Part shown: positions 8,289-15,589 of the stretch, piece by piece
How positions within the stretch are numbered: the stretch's first letter is position 1
Layout: every line of letters begins with the position of its first letter
From: Anaerolineales bacterium
GTDB lineage: Bacteria; Chloroflexota; Anaerolineae; Anaerolineales; Villigracilaceae
DNA: 57,433 nt
Assembly: GCA_020060625.1 (NCBI GenBank)
Contig: JAGUZU010000125.1
Location: 1-57,433 of the forward strand
Direction: 5' to 3'
Position numbers and translations under genes: made by a program
The notes under the pieces: generated by a model
Told to the model about the DNA's origin: nothing
What the model saw: the letters and a program-made list of their open reading frames with translations, nothing else
Databases searched by the model: none

Positions 8289-9593
8289 CTACTTCTTCAG
8301 CCCGTTCAACCCTTCCATTAATCTCGCAAATGCGCCTTCGGTGCGTTCGGCAGGAGTGGCATAAGAGAAGCGGATCCAGTCACCGCCGAAGGGAGAGAAG
8401 AACGCGCCGGGGACAACGGCGACGCCATGATTCTCGGCGAGATATTGACCGAGGGGTTCAGTATCCGCCCAGCCCTTGGCTTTGATATATTCACTCACGT
8501 TCATAAAAGCATAATAGCCTTTGCCGATAATGTGTTGAAGTCCGCTTTCGGCGAGGAGTTTCTTCAAGACAGCACGGCTGGCGTTGGTCGGTTCGATGAT
8601 AGTCTTGGCGGCTTCGTCGAATCCCATTTCGTAGGCTGCCATCGCAACTGCGAGCGAGAAGAACGAAGGGATGACTCCATGCGAGGCGCGCGCGGTGATG
8701 AACTTGATCACGGCTTCGTCCGCGATGAGGTGACAGTTGCGGATGTTCGATCCACCCAGCGACTTGGTGATACCGTCGAGGAACATGATGCGCTTACGTT
8801 CTTCGGGGGTAAAGTTCTTGAGGAAGGAGTTCAAGTCCATTGGCGATTCGTCGGTGACATAGTGATACATCCAGTCGAAGAGCACAAAGGCGACACCCGC
8901 TTCGAGCGCGGCTTTGGCAAGCGAGACCTGCTTCTCGACGGTAATGGTCATGCCGGTGGGATTGTCTGGATTGGTGATGACGAGACCGGCGATCTTACGT
9001 CCTTTTGATTCGGCGAATTTCACGCTTTCGCGGATCGCATCTTCAGAATATGCCCAGCCTTGAGCAGGGTCACCGGGAGCCCACAGCACATTTGCGCCAA
9101 CTCCGTACGGACCCCAGTTGTAGGAAATCCACGGCACACGCGAGACCATGATGAGGTCGCCTTGCCGTCCATGACCGAGGGCGAGCATGGCTTGATAGGC
9201 TTTGATGAGGGCATCACGTCCGCCTGCGGTGCCGAGCACGTTGGCGGGTCCCCAACCGGAAGATGAGTCTAATTTCCAATATTGCTCGATGACCGCCTTG
9301 CGATAGGCGTCGGTGCCGAACGGCATATCGTAAGCCGTACCATGCTCGAGCTGGAGTTGAAGCGCGCGTTCCAGAATCGGCTTGGGCGTTCCGGGAAGCG
9401 AAGCGCCGCCGTCGCCCTGGGATGCGTCATAAATTTTCGCTCCCGCATTTTTCTCGACATAGACCTTCAGCGATTTGTTGATGAGGAACATGCGTGACGG
9501 CGGGATGTCCATCATCTGCTTGAGGTGGTCGCTGACGGGGACAAGATTCGATTCGTCAACGGCGAGGACGGGCGTGGTATTGGAAACTGACAT
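8289..9593 (-). CDS. Fold-type I (class I/II) aminotransferase, probably aromatic type
   Basis: A 434-aa PLP-dependent aminotransferase. NPDNPTG marks the PLP-binding asparagine region, DWMYHYV the strand carrying the cofactor-contacting aspartate/tyrosine, and DGITKSLGG the Schiff-base lysine. The chosen ATG at 9593 has an AAGGAG box; an open frame runs 51 codons further upstream but that stretch is repeat plus attenuator sequence. Upstream lies a short ORF with adjacent Trp codons and a Rho-independent terminator, so expression is probably controlled by transcription attenuation. That arrangement favours an aromatic amino acid substrate, but specificity is an inference from the leader, not from the enzyme. 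Confidence 0.85.
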   Translation of the reverse strand: MSVSNTTPVLAVDESNLVPVSDHLKQMMDIPPSRMFLINKSLKVYVEKNAGAKIYDASQGDGGASLPGTPKPILERALQLQLEHGTAYDMPFGTDAYRKAVIEQYWKLDSSSGWGPANVLGTAGGRDALIKAYQAMLALGHGRQGDLIMVSRVPWISYNWGPYGVGANVLWAPGDPAQGWAYSEDAIRESVKFAESKGRKIAGLVITNPDNPTGMTITVEKQVSLAKAALEAGVAFVLFDWMYHYVTDESPMDLNSFLKNFTPEERKRIMFLDGITKSLGGSNIRNCHLIADEAVIKFITARASHGVIPSFFSLAVAMAAYEMGFDEAAKTIIEPTNASRAVLKKLLAESGLQHIIGKGYYAFMNVSEYIKAKGWADTEPLGQYLAENHGVAVVPGAFFSPFGGDWIRFSYATPAERTEGAFARLMEGLNGLKK

Positions 9594-9612
9594 GATGACT
9601 CCTTGTAATCTA

Positions 9613-9660
9613 TCACCCCGATCTTTCTCCCAGCGGGAGAGTGACCAAGGGGGTGAGGAC
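9613..9660. repeat. interspersed palindromic repeat, family A, second copy
   Basis: Contains CTCCCAGCGGGAGAG and the GGGGGTGAGGAC arm, in the opposite orientation to the copy at 6334-6369 and more diverged. It lies between the attenuator terminator and the ribosome binding site of the aminotransferase gene. Confidence 0.65.
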
Positions 9661-9670
9661 GGATTAAGAA

Positions 9671-9696
9671 AAATGCCCCGAAATTTCGGGGCATTT
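9671..9696 (-). terminator. attenuator terminator upstream of the aminotransferase
   Basis: AAATGCCCCGAAA followed immediately by its complement gives a 26-nt perfect palindrome. On the minus strand it runs into TTTTTCTTAATC. It lies downstream of the leader ORF and about 80 nt before the aminotransferase start, so it can only terminate transcripts that began at the promoter at 9826-9854 or further upstream. Its 5' arm can alternatively pair with 9742-9753 (12 bp with one bulge), so terminator and antiterminator exclude each other. Confidence 0.75.
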
Positions 9697-9703
9697 GGTT
9701 TAC

Positions 9704-9817
9704 CTAGTGAGATCGAACGCGCTGCCGCTCGCCTGACAACCACCAAAGCCCCGTCACTGTAATAGCGCGGGTGTGATTGGTATTGGTGTTGGTATCAAGA
9801 ATGTTCAGACTGGACAT
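9704..9817 (-). CDS. leader peptide with tandem Trp codons (attenuator ORF)
   Basis: A 37-codon ORF (ATG 9817-9815, TAG 9706-9704) in the leader of the aminotransferase mRNA. It contains a TNTNTNHT stretch at residues 9-16 and TGLWWLS at 22-28; the adjacent TGG TGG codons are at 9740-9745. A promoter with standard spacing ends 8 nt before the ATG, so the leader is read as a leaderless mRNA. Leader-peptide size, paired regulatory codons and a following Rho-independent terminator match trp/phe-type attenuators. The Trp codons lie within the segment that pairs with the terminator's 5' arm, unlike the E. coli trp order. Confidence 0.7.
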   Translation of the reverse strand: MSSLNILDTNTNTNHTRAITVTGLWWLSGERQRVRSH

Positions 9818-9825
9818 TGCGCGCA

Positions 9826-9854
9826 AGGATACCACTGGGATAATCAAGCGTCAA
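9826..9854 (-). promoter_or_regulatory. promoter of leader peptide and aminotransferase
   Basis: TTGACG (9854-9849), a 17-bp spacer and TATCCT (9831-9826), followed 8 nt later by the leader-peptide ATG at 9817. The -35 lies in the last codons of the upstream VOC gene, so the aminotransferase has its own promoter although both genes share a strand. Confidence 0.7.
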
Positions 9855-10209
9855 GATTCATGCTCGTGTATAGGGCAAGCACATTCCCGGTGGGGTCTTG
9901 AAAAACACCGAACCATCCCGTTTGGGGGATTTCGGTTTTCGGATAGATGACCTTGCCGCCCAATTCCACGACCTTTTTCAGATCAGATTCGATATCGTCA
10001 CTATCAATGTAAACCAGCACCTGCCCGGCGGGGTTATCCTTGGAAACTTCGGGGAAACCGCCGCCGGAGCCGCTTCCGTCCTCCCACATGGTGTAGTTCA
10101 TTTCCGGCGCGTTGACGATCTTCCAGCCGAACAGGTCGGAATAGAATTTCGCCGCTGCATTCACGTTTGCAGAGGGAATTTCAACATGGACAACATTTCT
10201 CTTGGACAT
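9844..10209 (-). CDS. VOC-superfamily (glyoxalase/bleomycin-resistance-like) protein
   Basis: A 121-aa protein with two beta-alpha-beta-beta-beta modules. VVHVEIPSANVNAAAKFYSDLFGW opens the first module and TGWFGVFQDPTGNVLALY closes the second. His8 and the glutamate region near 50-60 could supply metal ligands, but the set is incomplete by eye. Small VOC proteins of this type are usually annotated as glyoxalase-like; real substrates vary widely. An AAGGAG box lies before the ATG, and the promoter contains a LexA-like GAAC-N4-GTTC palindrome. Confidence 0.8.
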   Translation of the reverse strand: MSKRNVVHVEIPSANVNAAAKFYSDLFGWKIVNAPEMNYTMWEDGSGSGGGFPEVSKDNPAGQVLVYIDSDDIESDLKKVVELGGKVIYPKTEIPQTGWFGVFQDPTGNVLALYTSMNLDA

Positions 10210-10247
10210 AACATTCTCCTTTTCTAAAACGGACCAATGATGTTTTG

Positions 10248-10276
10248 ATTTTAGAACATACGTTCCGTATCGTCAA
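10248..10276 (-). promoter_or_regulatory. promoter with LexA-like operator in the spacer
   Basis: TTGACG (10276-10271), exactly 17 bp, then TAAAAT (10253-10248). The spacer ends with GAACGTATGTTC, a GAAC-N4-GTTC dyad at 10254-10265 that abuts the -10 box. This matches the core of the Gram-positive-type LexA (DinR) box. A repressor bound there would block RNA polymerase directly. Another dyad-binding regulator is also possible. Confidence 0.6.
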
Positions 10277-10335
10277 GCGCCAGATATGGGGATTTTTGGG
10301 GGGATAACCCCAGATGTGCGTTTTCATCTTTTCGA

Positions 10336-10349
10336 TATAATTGGGGACC
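10336..10349 (+). promoter_or_regulatory. TATAAT box for leaderless EamA gene
   Basis: TATAAT at 10336-10341, then 8 nt and the ATG at 10350. No Shine-Dalgarno. Divergent from the VOC promoter about 60 bp away. Confidence 0.55.
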
Positions 10350-11252
10350 ATGCACAGCACATTGCACAAACATCGCGCATTTGCAGGTTTGGGCGCGGGA
10401 TTGACCGCCGCCTCCATCTGGGGCGGCATGTATGTTGTCAGCAAGGTGGTATTGGGGGTAATCCCCCCTTTCGCTTTGTTGACTCTGCGCCTCGTCCTTG
10501 GCGCGGCGGCGCTGGGCGTTGCCATCTACTTCCGAGATAAACGCGCGAACACGAAAACAACGGTTACACGCGACTTCTTTCGAACCAGTTTCATGGTTGG
10601 CGTCGTTGGATACGGTGTTTCGCTGGGATTTCAATTTGTAGGCACAAAACTTTCGACGGCATCCAACGGCGCGCTGGTCACGTCTGCCACGCCGGCTTTT
10701 GTGCTTTTGTTCGCGCCGTTCCTGCTTGGCGAAAAAGCCACCCTCCGCCGCATCCTTGCGCTGCTCATTTCCACTGTCGGCGTGGTCGCGGTGATAGACC
10801 CGCGCAACGCGGAACTTTCGCCGTCTCTTTTTTGGGGCAATATGAGTCTGCTCGCGGCGGCGCTGACCTGGGCATTGTATTCCGTGCTTGTGCGCAAGGT
10901 TTCCCAGTCCGCAGACCTGCTTTGGTCGAGCACGATCATGCTGTTGGGCGGCGTGCCGTCGAGCCTACTGCTTGGTATTTGGGAAGTCCACACGCAGGGC
11001 GTCGGTGAAATTACCTGGGGCATCGTCGGCGGTGTGTTGTTTCTGGGGATTGTCTCCACCGCCATCGCCATGTTCCTTTGGAATTACGCCTTTTCAGAAC
11101 TGCCCGCCGCCGCCGCATCGTTGACGTTCTTCGCCCAGCCGGTGGTTGGCGCATTGCTCGGTTGGTTTTTCCTCGCCGAATCAATCACCCGGCTTTTTAT
11201 TGCGGGAGGTATTTTGATTGGCATCGGCATTTTGATCGCAACGAGGGAGTGA
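10350..11252 (+). CDS. EamA/DMT-family permease
   Basis: A 300-aa protein with about ten TM segments in two EamA repeats. SIWGGMYVVSKVVLG near residue 22 is the typical opening helix and SLTFFAQPVVGALLGWFFLAE the typical ninth helix. It is only distantly similar to the EamA protein at 1715-2608. Inner membrane; likely a metabolite or amino-acid exporter of unknown substrate. A TTG three codons upstream is in frame, but the ATG at 10350 is preferred because the TATAAT box ends 8 nt before it. Confidence 0.85.
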   Translation: MHSTLHKHRAFAGLGAGLTAASIWGGMYVVSKVVLGVIPPFALLTLRLVLGAAALGVAIYFRDKRANTKTTVTRDFFRTSFMVGVVGYGVSLGFQFVGTKLSTASNGALVTSATPAFVLLFAPFLLGEKATLRRILALLISTVGVVAVIDPRNAELSPSLFWGNMSLLAAALTWALYSVLVRKVSQSADLLWSSTIMLLGGVPSSLLLGIWEVHTQGVGEITWGIVGGVLFLGIVSTAIAMFLWNYAFSELPAAAASLTFFAQPVVGALLGWFFLAESITRLFIAGGILIGIGILIATRE

Positions 11253-11308
11253 ACCCGGCGTCGGCGAAGGGAATGTCAAAGAGGGGAATCAGGCAAAAGT
11301 TAAGCATG

Positions 11309-11344
11309 AAGCGGATGTCATTGAATGGAACAATGCATCCGCTT
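11309..11344. terminator. hairpin between convergent EamA and pyruvate kinase genes
   Basis: AAGCGGATG / CATCCGCTT with a second nested stem CATTG / CAATG and a 7-nt loop, about 14 bp in all with one bulged T. It lies in the 139-bp gap between two convergent genes and could terminate both. T-runs are weak. Confidence 0.55.
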
Positions 11345-11391
11345 TGAAAAGATGGGAGGGGAGAAATATCCGCGAGAGCGAATTCCAAATC

Positions 11392-12870
11392 CTATTTCAA
11401 ATTCTTTTCCGCCATCTTCCGCGCCAGGCTGACCGAGGCGTCACTGCCGACGGTGTGAAGCAGAGCCATGTTGGGCGGGCGCATCTCGCCGATGGGATAA
11501 CCGCAGATCAACGCAACCTGCTGCCCCGGATCGATGCCGGACTTTAGCAAAACGGCGTCCACATCCGAAAGCATGTCGTCCATTGTATTGGCATAACGGA
11601 CAAGGTGCGGCTCGACCCCCCACAGGAACGCGAGTTGATTGTACGTTTCGGGTTCGGGCGTGAAGGCAAGGATTTGTTTCGACGGGCGCGCCTTCGACAT
11701 CAGCCAGGCGGAGCGACCCTGCATGGTGAAGACAGCCACCGCGCGAACATCGGGATCCTTTGCCAGCGCATTCGCCGCGCGCGCCATGGACGCCGCATCA
11801 CTCACGCCCAAGCCTGCCCTGCCATCCTGACGGCTTCCCCACTCGATGAAGTGCGACTCTGCTTCGATGACGATGCGCGACATCATGGCAATCGCCTCGC
11901 TTGGGTATTCGCCCGAGGCGGTTTCCGCGGAAAGCATTACTGCATCGGTCCCGTCGAAGATGGCGTTGGCAACATCGGAGGCTTCGGCGCGGGTCGGCAG
12001 GGGATTTTGAATCATGGACTCCAGCATCTGCGTGGCGGTGATGACGAGTTTCGCGCGCGCGTTGGCGGCATGGATGATGGTCTTTTGCAGGGCTGGCACG
12101 CGTTCCGGCGGAAGTTCCACGCCAAGGTCGCCGCGCGCCACCATGACGCCGTCCACCACGTCCAGGATGGCGTCCAGTTCATCCATGGCTTCGGGCTTTT
12201 CCAGTTTTGCGATCAGCAGGGGGGCGCGGCGACTTTTGGAAAAATCCTCGATTGCGGCGCGGACTGCCTTTACGTCGCCCGCGCTGCGGACGAAGGAAAT
12301 CGCCACTGCATCCACGCCTTGGGAAACGCCAAAGGCAAGGTCAGCTTTATCTTTTTCTGTGAATCCGGCAATGCGCAGTTTTATCCCGGGCAGGTTGATG
12401 CCTTTATGCGAGGAAAGCATGCCGCCGACCACAACCCTGGCATGAATAATGCGCCCTTCGGCGGTGGTCACTGCAAGCGCAAGGCGTCCATCGTCAAGCA
12501 GGAGTTTATCCCCTGGCTGGACGGATTCGAACAGTTCGCGGAAATCCACAGGCAGGAGTTTGTAGTCGGTTTTGGGCGGAGCATCCTGGGCGGCATACAG
12601 GCAAACCTGCTCCCCGCTTGCAAGTTGTAACGGGGTGTCCAGTTTTCCAACACGAATTTTTGGTCCCTGCAAATCCTGCAAGATTCCAATCGGGGTGTTG
12701 AATCTTTTTGCCGTTTCTCTTATTCTGGCTACACGCAAAGCATGTTGTTCGTGTGTGCCGTGTGAAAAGTTAAGCCGGGCCACGTTCATCCCTGAATGAA
12801 CCAACGACTCAAGCGTCTGTTCAGAATCGGAGGCGGGACCGATTGTTGCAACAATTTTTGCTCTACGCAT
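11392..12870 (-). CDS. pyk: Pyruvate kinase
   Basis: A 492-aa pyruvate kinase that makes pyruvate and ATP from phosphoenolpyruvate at the end of glycolysis. [10 protein letters not shown] opens the A domain and [10 protein letters not shown] (about residues 29-38) carries the conserved Arg/Asn/Ser substrate loop. [12 protein letters not shown] begins the B-domain hinge, and [13 protein letters not shown] near 243 and [10 protein letters not shown] near 280 are A-domain metal/phosphate motifs. The C domain, with the usual allosteric region, extends to residue 490. AGAGGA precedes the ATG. A strong promoter lies about 160 bp upstream, leaving an unusually long 5' UTR. Confidence 0.97.
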   Translation of the reverse strand: MRRAKIVATIGPASDSEQTLESLVHSGMNVARLNFSHGTHEQHALRVARIRETAKRFNTPIGILQDLQGPKIRVGKLDTPLQLASGEQVCLYAAQDAPPKTDYKLLPVDFRELFESVQPGDKLLLDDGRLALAVTTAEGRIIHARVVVGGMLSSHKGINLPGIKLRIAGFTEKDKADLAFGVSQGVDAVAISFVRSAGDVKAVRAAIEDFSKSRRAPLLIAKLEKPEAMDELDAILDVVDGVMVARGDLGVELPPERVPALQKTIIHAANARAKLVITATQMLESMIQNPLPTRAEASDVANAIFDGTDAVMLSAETASGEYPSEAIAMMSRIVIEAESHFIEWGSRQDGRAGLGVSDAASMARAANALAKDPDVRAVAVFTMQGRSAWLMSKARPSKQILAFTPEPETYNQLAFLWGVEPHLVRYANTMDDMLSDVDAVLLKSGIDPGQQVALICGYPIGEMRPPNMALLHTVGSDASVSLARKMAEKNLK

Positions 12871-12896
12871 TCAAAAAGTTCCTCTTTTATATGGTA

Positions 12897-13030
12897 ATTT
12901 TTTAGCAGCCTCCGCATTAAGAGCGGTTGTGAATAGCCCGCCACAAATTATTCGCAATTCGCGTTATTCGTGGCAAAGAAATACCAACCGCGCTCGAAAG
13001 GGAGACTGTCCAATTTTTCAAAACGCATTC
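12897..13030 (-). other. long 5' untranslated region of pyk
   Basis: Between the predicted transcription start (about 13024) and the pyk ribosome binding site lie some 140 nt. They contain CGCGAATTGCG-type and GCCAC/GTGGC inverted repeats and a CCGC/GCGG hairpin near 12910-12930. No known riboswitch core was recognised. The ATTCGCGTTATTCGTGG stretch resembles a dispersed repeat. Confidence 0.35.
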
Positions 13031-13059
13031 ATCATAGGTAAAAAACGAAGGAATGTCAA
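13031..13059 (-). promoter_or_regulatory. pyk promoter
   Basis: Consensus TTGACA (13059-13054), a 17-bp spacer, TATGAT (13036-13031). The best sigma-70-type promoter in the window. Confidence 0.7.
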
Positions 13060-13092
13060 GACGGGCGGGTTCAACAACAGGTTAACAATAAA

Positions 13093-13125
13093 AACGGCGC
13101 GGAGTTGCGATCTCTCCGCGCCGTT
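13093..13125 (-). terminator. terminator of the CoA-transferase operon
   Basis: Perfect 12-bp GC-rich stem (AACGGCGCGGAG / CTCCGCGCCGTT), 9-nt loop, followed on the minus strand by TTTTTATTGTT. It lies 12 bp after the stop of the minus-strand CoA-transferase gene. Confidence 0.9.
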
Positions 13126-13137
13126 CGATGGGGACTT

Positions 13138-14448
13138 CTATATGTAATGAAGTTCCGCCGCCTGTTTTTTTAACTCATCACGAAACTGCGGGTGGGCAAT
13201 GTTGATCAGCGCCTGCGCCCTCTGGCGGATGGTCTTGCCGTATAGATCGGCGATTCCATATTCGGTCACCACAAAGCGGACGTGGTTGCGGGTGGTGACC
13301 ACACCGGCGCCCAACTTGAGCATGGCTGTAATCTTGCTGATTGCCGCGCCATCCTTCATAACCGCCGTGCTTGGCAGGGCGATGATCGGCACGCCGTCTT
13401 TGGAACGGGATGCGCCATAGATAAAATCCAACTGTCCGCCGACGCCGCTGTAGAGTTTCGGTCCAATACTGTCGGCGCAAACCTGCCCGGTCAGGTCCAC
13501 CTCGATGGCGGAATTGATCGCCACCATACGCTCGTTCTGCGCGATGACAAACGGGTCGTTTACATATTCCGTGCGGTGCAGTTCGATCAAGGGGTTGTCA
13601 TCCACCCATTCGTAGAGACGCTTCGTGCCGAGGATGAACCCCGCCAAAATCTTTCCCGGATGCAGGGTTTTGCGCGCGTTGGTCAACACACCGGCATTAA
13701 CAAGATCAATGACGCCATCGGAAAACAGTTCGGTGTGAATTCCCAAATCCTTTTTATCGAAAAGGTATTTCAGGACGGCATCGGGGATGCCGCCGATTCC
13801 CAGCTGCATGGTGGCGCCATCGGGGATCAAGCCCGCTACATACCCCGCGATCTTCTCGACGATTTCAGTGCTGCCCTCATCCGCCATTGCGAGTTCGGGA
13901 ATGTCGTAACTGACCGGAACAATATGAGTGAGGCGGCTGACGTGAATAAAGGAATCGCCCAACGTCCTCGGCATCTTGTCGTTCACTTCCGCAATGATGA
14001 TCTTCGCCGATTCCGCAGCGGACTTGGTCAGACCCACTTCCACGCCGAGGCTGCAAAAGCCATGCTCGTCCGGCGTGGAGACGTGAATGACCGCCACATC
14101 CACCGGCAGGATACCGTTTTTGAAAAGGAGGGGAAACTCGGAAAGCAGCACGGGCGTAAAATCCGCGCGCCCTTCCTGCACTGCCTTGCGAATGTTGGCG
14201 CTGATGAACATGGAATTCACCCGCAGGTGTCCCTCCATGTCAGGACCAACATAATCCGCCGCGCCCACCGTCAACGCCTGGCAAACCTCCACGTCTTTCA
14301 ATCGGGGGGCATACGCCACCAGCGCGGCTAAAAGCGTCTGGGGAACGGACACGTTTCCCGTAAGAAAGATGCGGTCTCCCGATTTGATTACCTTGACCGC
14401 TTCCTCGGCAGTCGTCACGCGCTCCTGGTAAATACCCGCCGCGTTCAT
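13138..14448 (-). CDS. Acetyl-CoA hydrolase/transferase family (4-hydroxybutyrate or butyrate CoA-transferase type)
   Basis: A 436-aa family I CoA-transferase of the AbfT/butyryl-CoA:acetate type, full length. HTELFSDG places the catalytic glutamate at Glu240. GIGGIPDAVL (217-226) and GVGGQLDFIYGA (about 335-346) are the glycine-rich CoA-binding loops, and VVTEYGIADLYG the conserved C-terminal motif. The enzyme would swap CoA between acetyl-CoA and a C4 acid. It overlaps the alanine dehydrogenase stop by ATGA, so the two are coupled. With the aminotransferases and aldehyde oxidoreductases elsewhere, this points to amino-acid fermentation. The exact acid is unknown. Confidence 0.88.
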   Translation of the reverse strand: MNAAGIYQERVTTAEEAVKVIKSGDRIFLTGNVSVPQTLLAALVAYAPRLKDVEVCQALTVGAADYVGPDMEGHLRVNSMFISANIRKAVQEGRADFTPVLLSEFPLLFKNGILPVDVAVIHVSTPDEHGFCSLGVEVGLTKSAAESAKIIIAEVNDKMPRTLGDSFIHVSRLTHIVPVSYDIPELAMADEGSTEIVEKIAGYVAGLIPDGATMQLGIGGIPDAVLKYLFDKKDLGIHTELFSDGVIDLVNAGVLTNARKTLHPGKILAGFILGTKRLYEWVDDNPLIELHRTEYVNDPFVIAQNERMVAINSAIEVDLTGQVCADSIGPKLYSGVGGQLDFIYGASRSKDGVPIIALPSTAVMKDGAAISKITAMLKLGAGVVTTRNHVRFVVTEYGIADLYGKTIRQRAQALINIAHPQFRDELKKQAAELHYI

Positions 14449-15536
14449 TTGGCTTCCTCCTTCGCGCTCAACCGCTCCAGGTGAAGCAATTTGCCGTTAT
14501 GAGCATTGATGGCGGCTTCGATGAATGGATGGCTTTTCATCGTTGCCTCGATGCCGTTGTTTGCCACTTCCAAAATGTAGGGGATCGCGGCGTTGACAAA
14601 AACATGACTGGCAGTGCGGGCGACCAAACTGGGGATGTTTGGAACGCAGTAATGCACCGTGTTCTCTTCGATATACGTTGGGTTGTCGTGCATGGTCGGG
14701 CGGGAGGTCTCCACGCAACCGCCCTGATCGATGCTCACATCGATGATCACGGAGCGTGGTTTCATGGCATGTACCATTTCACGCGTCACCACGATGGGAG
14801 CGCGTTGTCCGCGAATCAGCACGGCGCCGATCACCACATCCGCATAGGCGGTGGCGCGCTCGAGATTGCGCGTGGTCGAAATCATGGTAACGATTCCCGG
14901 AAAATGGTCTGCGACCCTTTCCAACGCGGACAGGCTTTTGTCGAGGACGGTCACGTGCGCTCCGGCGCTGAGCAGCGATTTGGCGGCAGACATCCCGACC
15001 ATGCCTCCGCCGATGATGACAACCTCCGCGGGCGGCACGCCGGGCAACCCGCTCAATAAAATTCCTTTTCCGCCGCGGTTGGTCTGCAGCAGGCGAGCCG
15101 CAATCTGCGAAACCATCGTTCCGCAGATCGTACTGAATGGGCGCAGGACGGGAAGTCCGCCCGCCGCATCCGCAATCTGCTCATAGGCAAGCGCTGAAAT
15201 TTTCTTATCCACCAGAAGATCGATCTGGTCCTGCGAACTGGAAGCAAGATGCAAAAATCCGGCAAGGACGGAGCCTTCGCGCAACCATTCCAGTTCTTGT
15301 TTTAATGGACGCGCGATCTTCAATAGCAGGTCAGCCCGCCCGAAGACTTCTTCGGCGGAATAGGCGATCCGCGCCCCGGCTTGTTCGTATTCCCGATCGC
15401 TGAATCCAGCCGCCACACCCGCTTCATGCTCGACGAAAACCTGATGTCCATGCTGTGAGAGAATCTCCACTCCAGCCGGGGAAAGTCCCACGCGATATTC
15501 AAAGGGTCTGCTTTCTTTTGGAATTCCAATATACAT
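14445..15536 (-). CDS. ald: Alanine dehydrogenase
   Basis: A 363-aa member of the alanine dehydrogenase / PNT family. MYIGIPKESRPFEYRVGLSP at the N-terminus holds the substrate Arg15. Lys73 or so follows in LLLKIARPLK, and FLHLAS gives the catalytic His96. VVIIGGGMVGMSAAK is the NAD-binding Rossmann motif. The reaction is reversible oxidative deamination of L-alanine to pyruvate. An open frame runs 32 codons further upstream, but ATG 15536 has a strong GGAGG box and matches family length. The stop overlaps the CoA-transferase start. A terminator-like hairpin ends just before the ribosome binding site. Confidence 0.93.
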   Translation of the reverse strand: MYIGIPKESRPFEYRVGLSPAGVEILSQHGHQVFVEHEAGVAAGFSDREYEQAGARIAYSAEEVFGRADLLLKIARPLKQELEWLREGSVLAGFLHLASSSQDQIDLLVDKKISALAYEQIADAAGGLPVLRPFSTICGTMVSQIAARLLQTNRGGKGILLSGLPGVPPAEVVIIGGGMVGMSAAKSLLSAGAHVTVLDKSLSALERVADHFPGIVTMISTTRNLERATAYADVVIGAVLIRGQRAPIVVTREMVHAMKPRSVIIDVSIDQGGCVETSRPTMHDNPTYIEENTVHYCVPNIPSLVARTASHVFVNAAIPYILEVANNGIEATMKSHPFIEAAINAHNGKLLHLERLSAKEEAK

Positions 15537-15550
15537 GTTACCTCCACAAA

Positions 15551-15583
15551 AAACCCTAAAGGTCTTCGAGACCTTTAGGGTTT
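15551..15583 (-). terminator. intercistronic hairpin between rocD and ald
   Basis: A 15-bp perfect stem (AAACCCTAAAGGTCT and complement) with a 3-nt loop, then TTTTTTG on the minus strand. It starts 7 nt after the rocD stop and its T-run ends about 5 nt before the ald Shine-Dalgarno. By form it is a strong Rho-independent terminator, yet no room remains for a promoter between it and ald. Confidence 0.75.
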
Positions 15584-15589
15584 CAAAAG

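Noticed and set aside
9594-9746. Longer aminotransferase start
   Set aside because: The extra 51 codons run through a repeat and the attenuator terminator; ATG 9593 follows AAGGAG.
9671-9854. T-box riboswitch
   Set aside because: No specifier stem or AGGGUGGNACCGCG-type antiterminator was seen; the leader ORF with Trp codons explains the layout better.
11605-14331. Long plus-strand ORFs opposite pyruvate kinase and the CoA-transferase (341 and 349 codons)
   Set aside because: Shadow frames of two well-supported enzymes; no start signals and no family resemblance.
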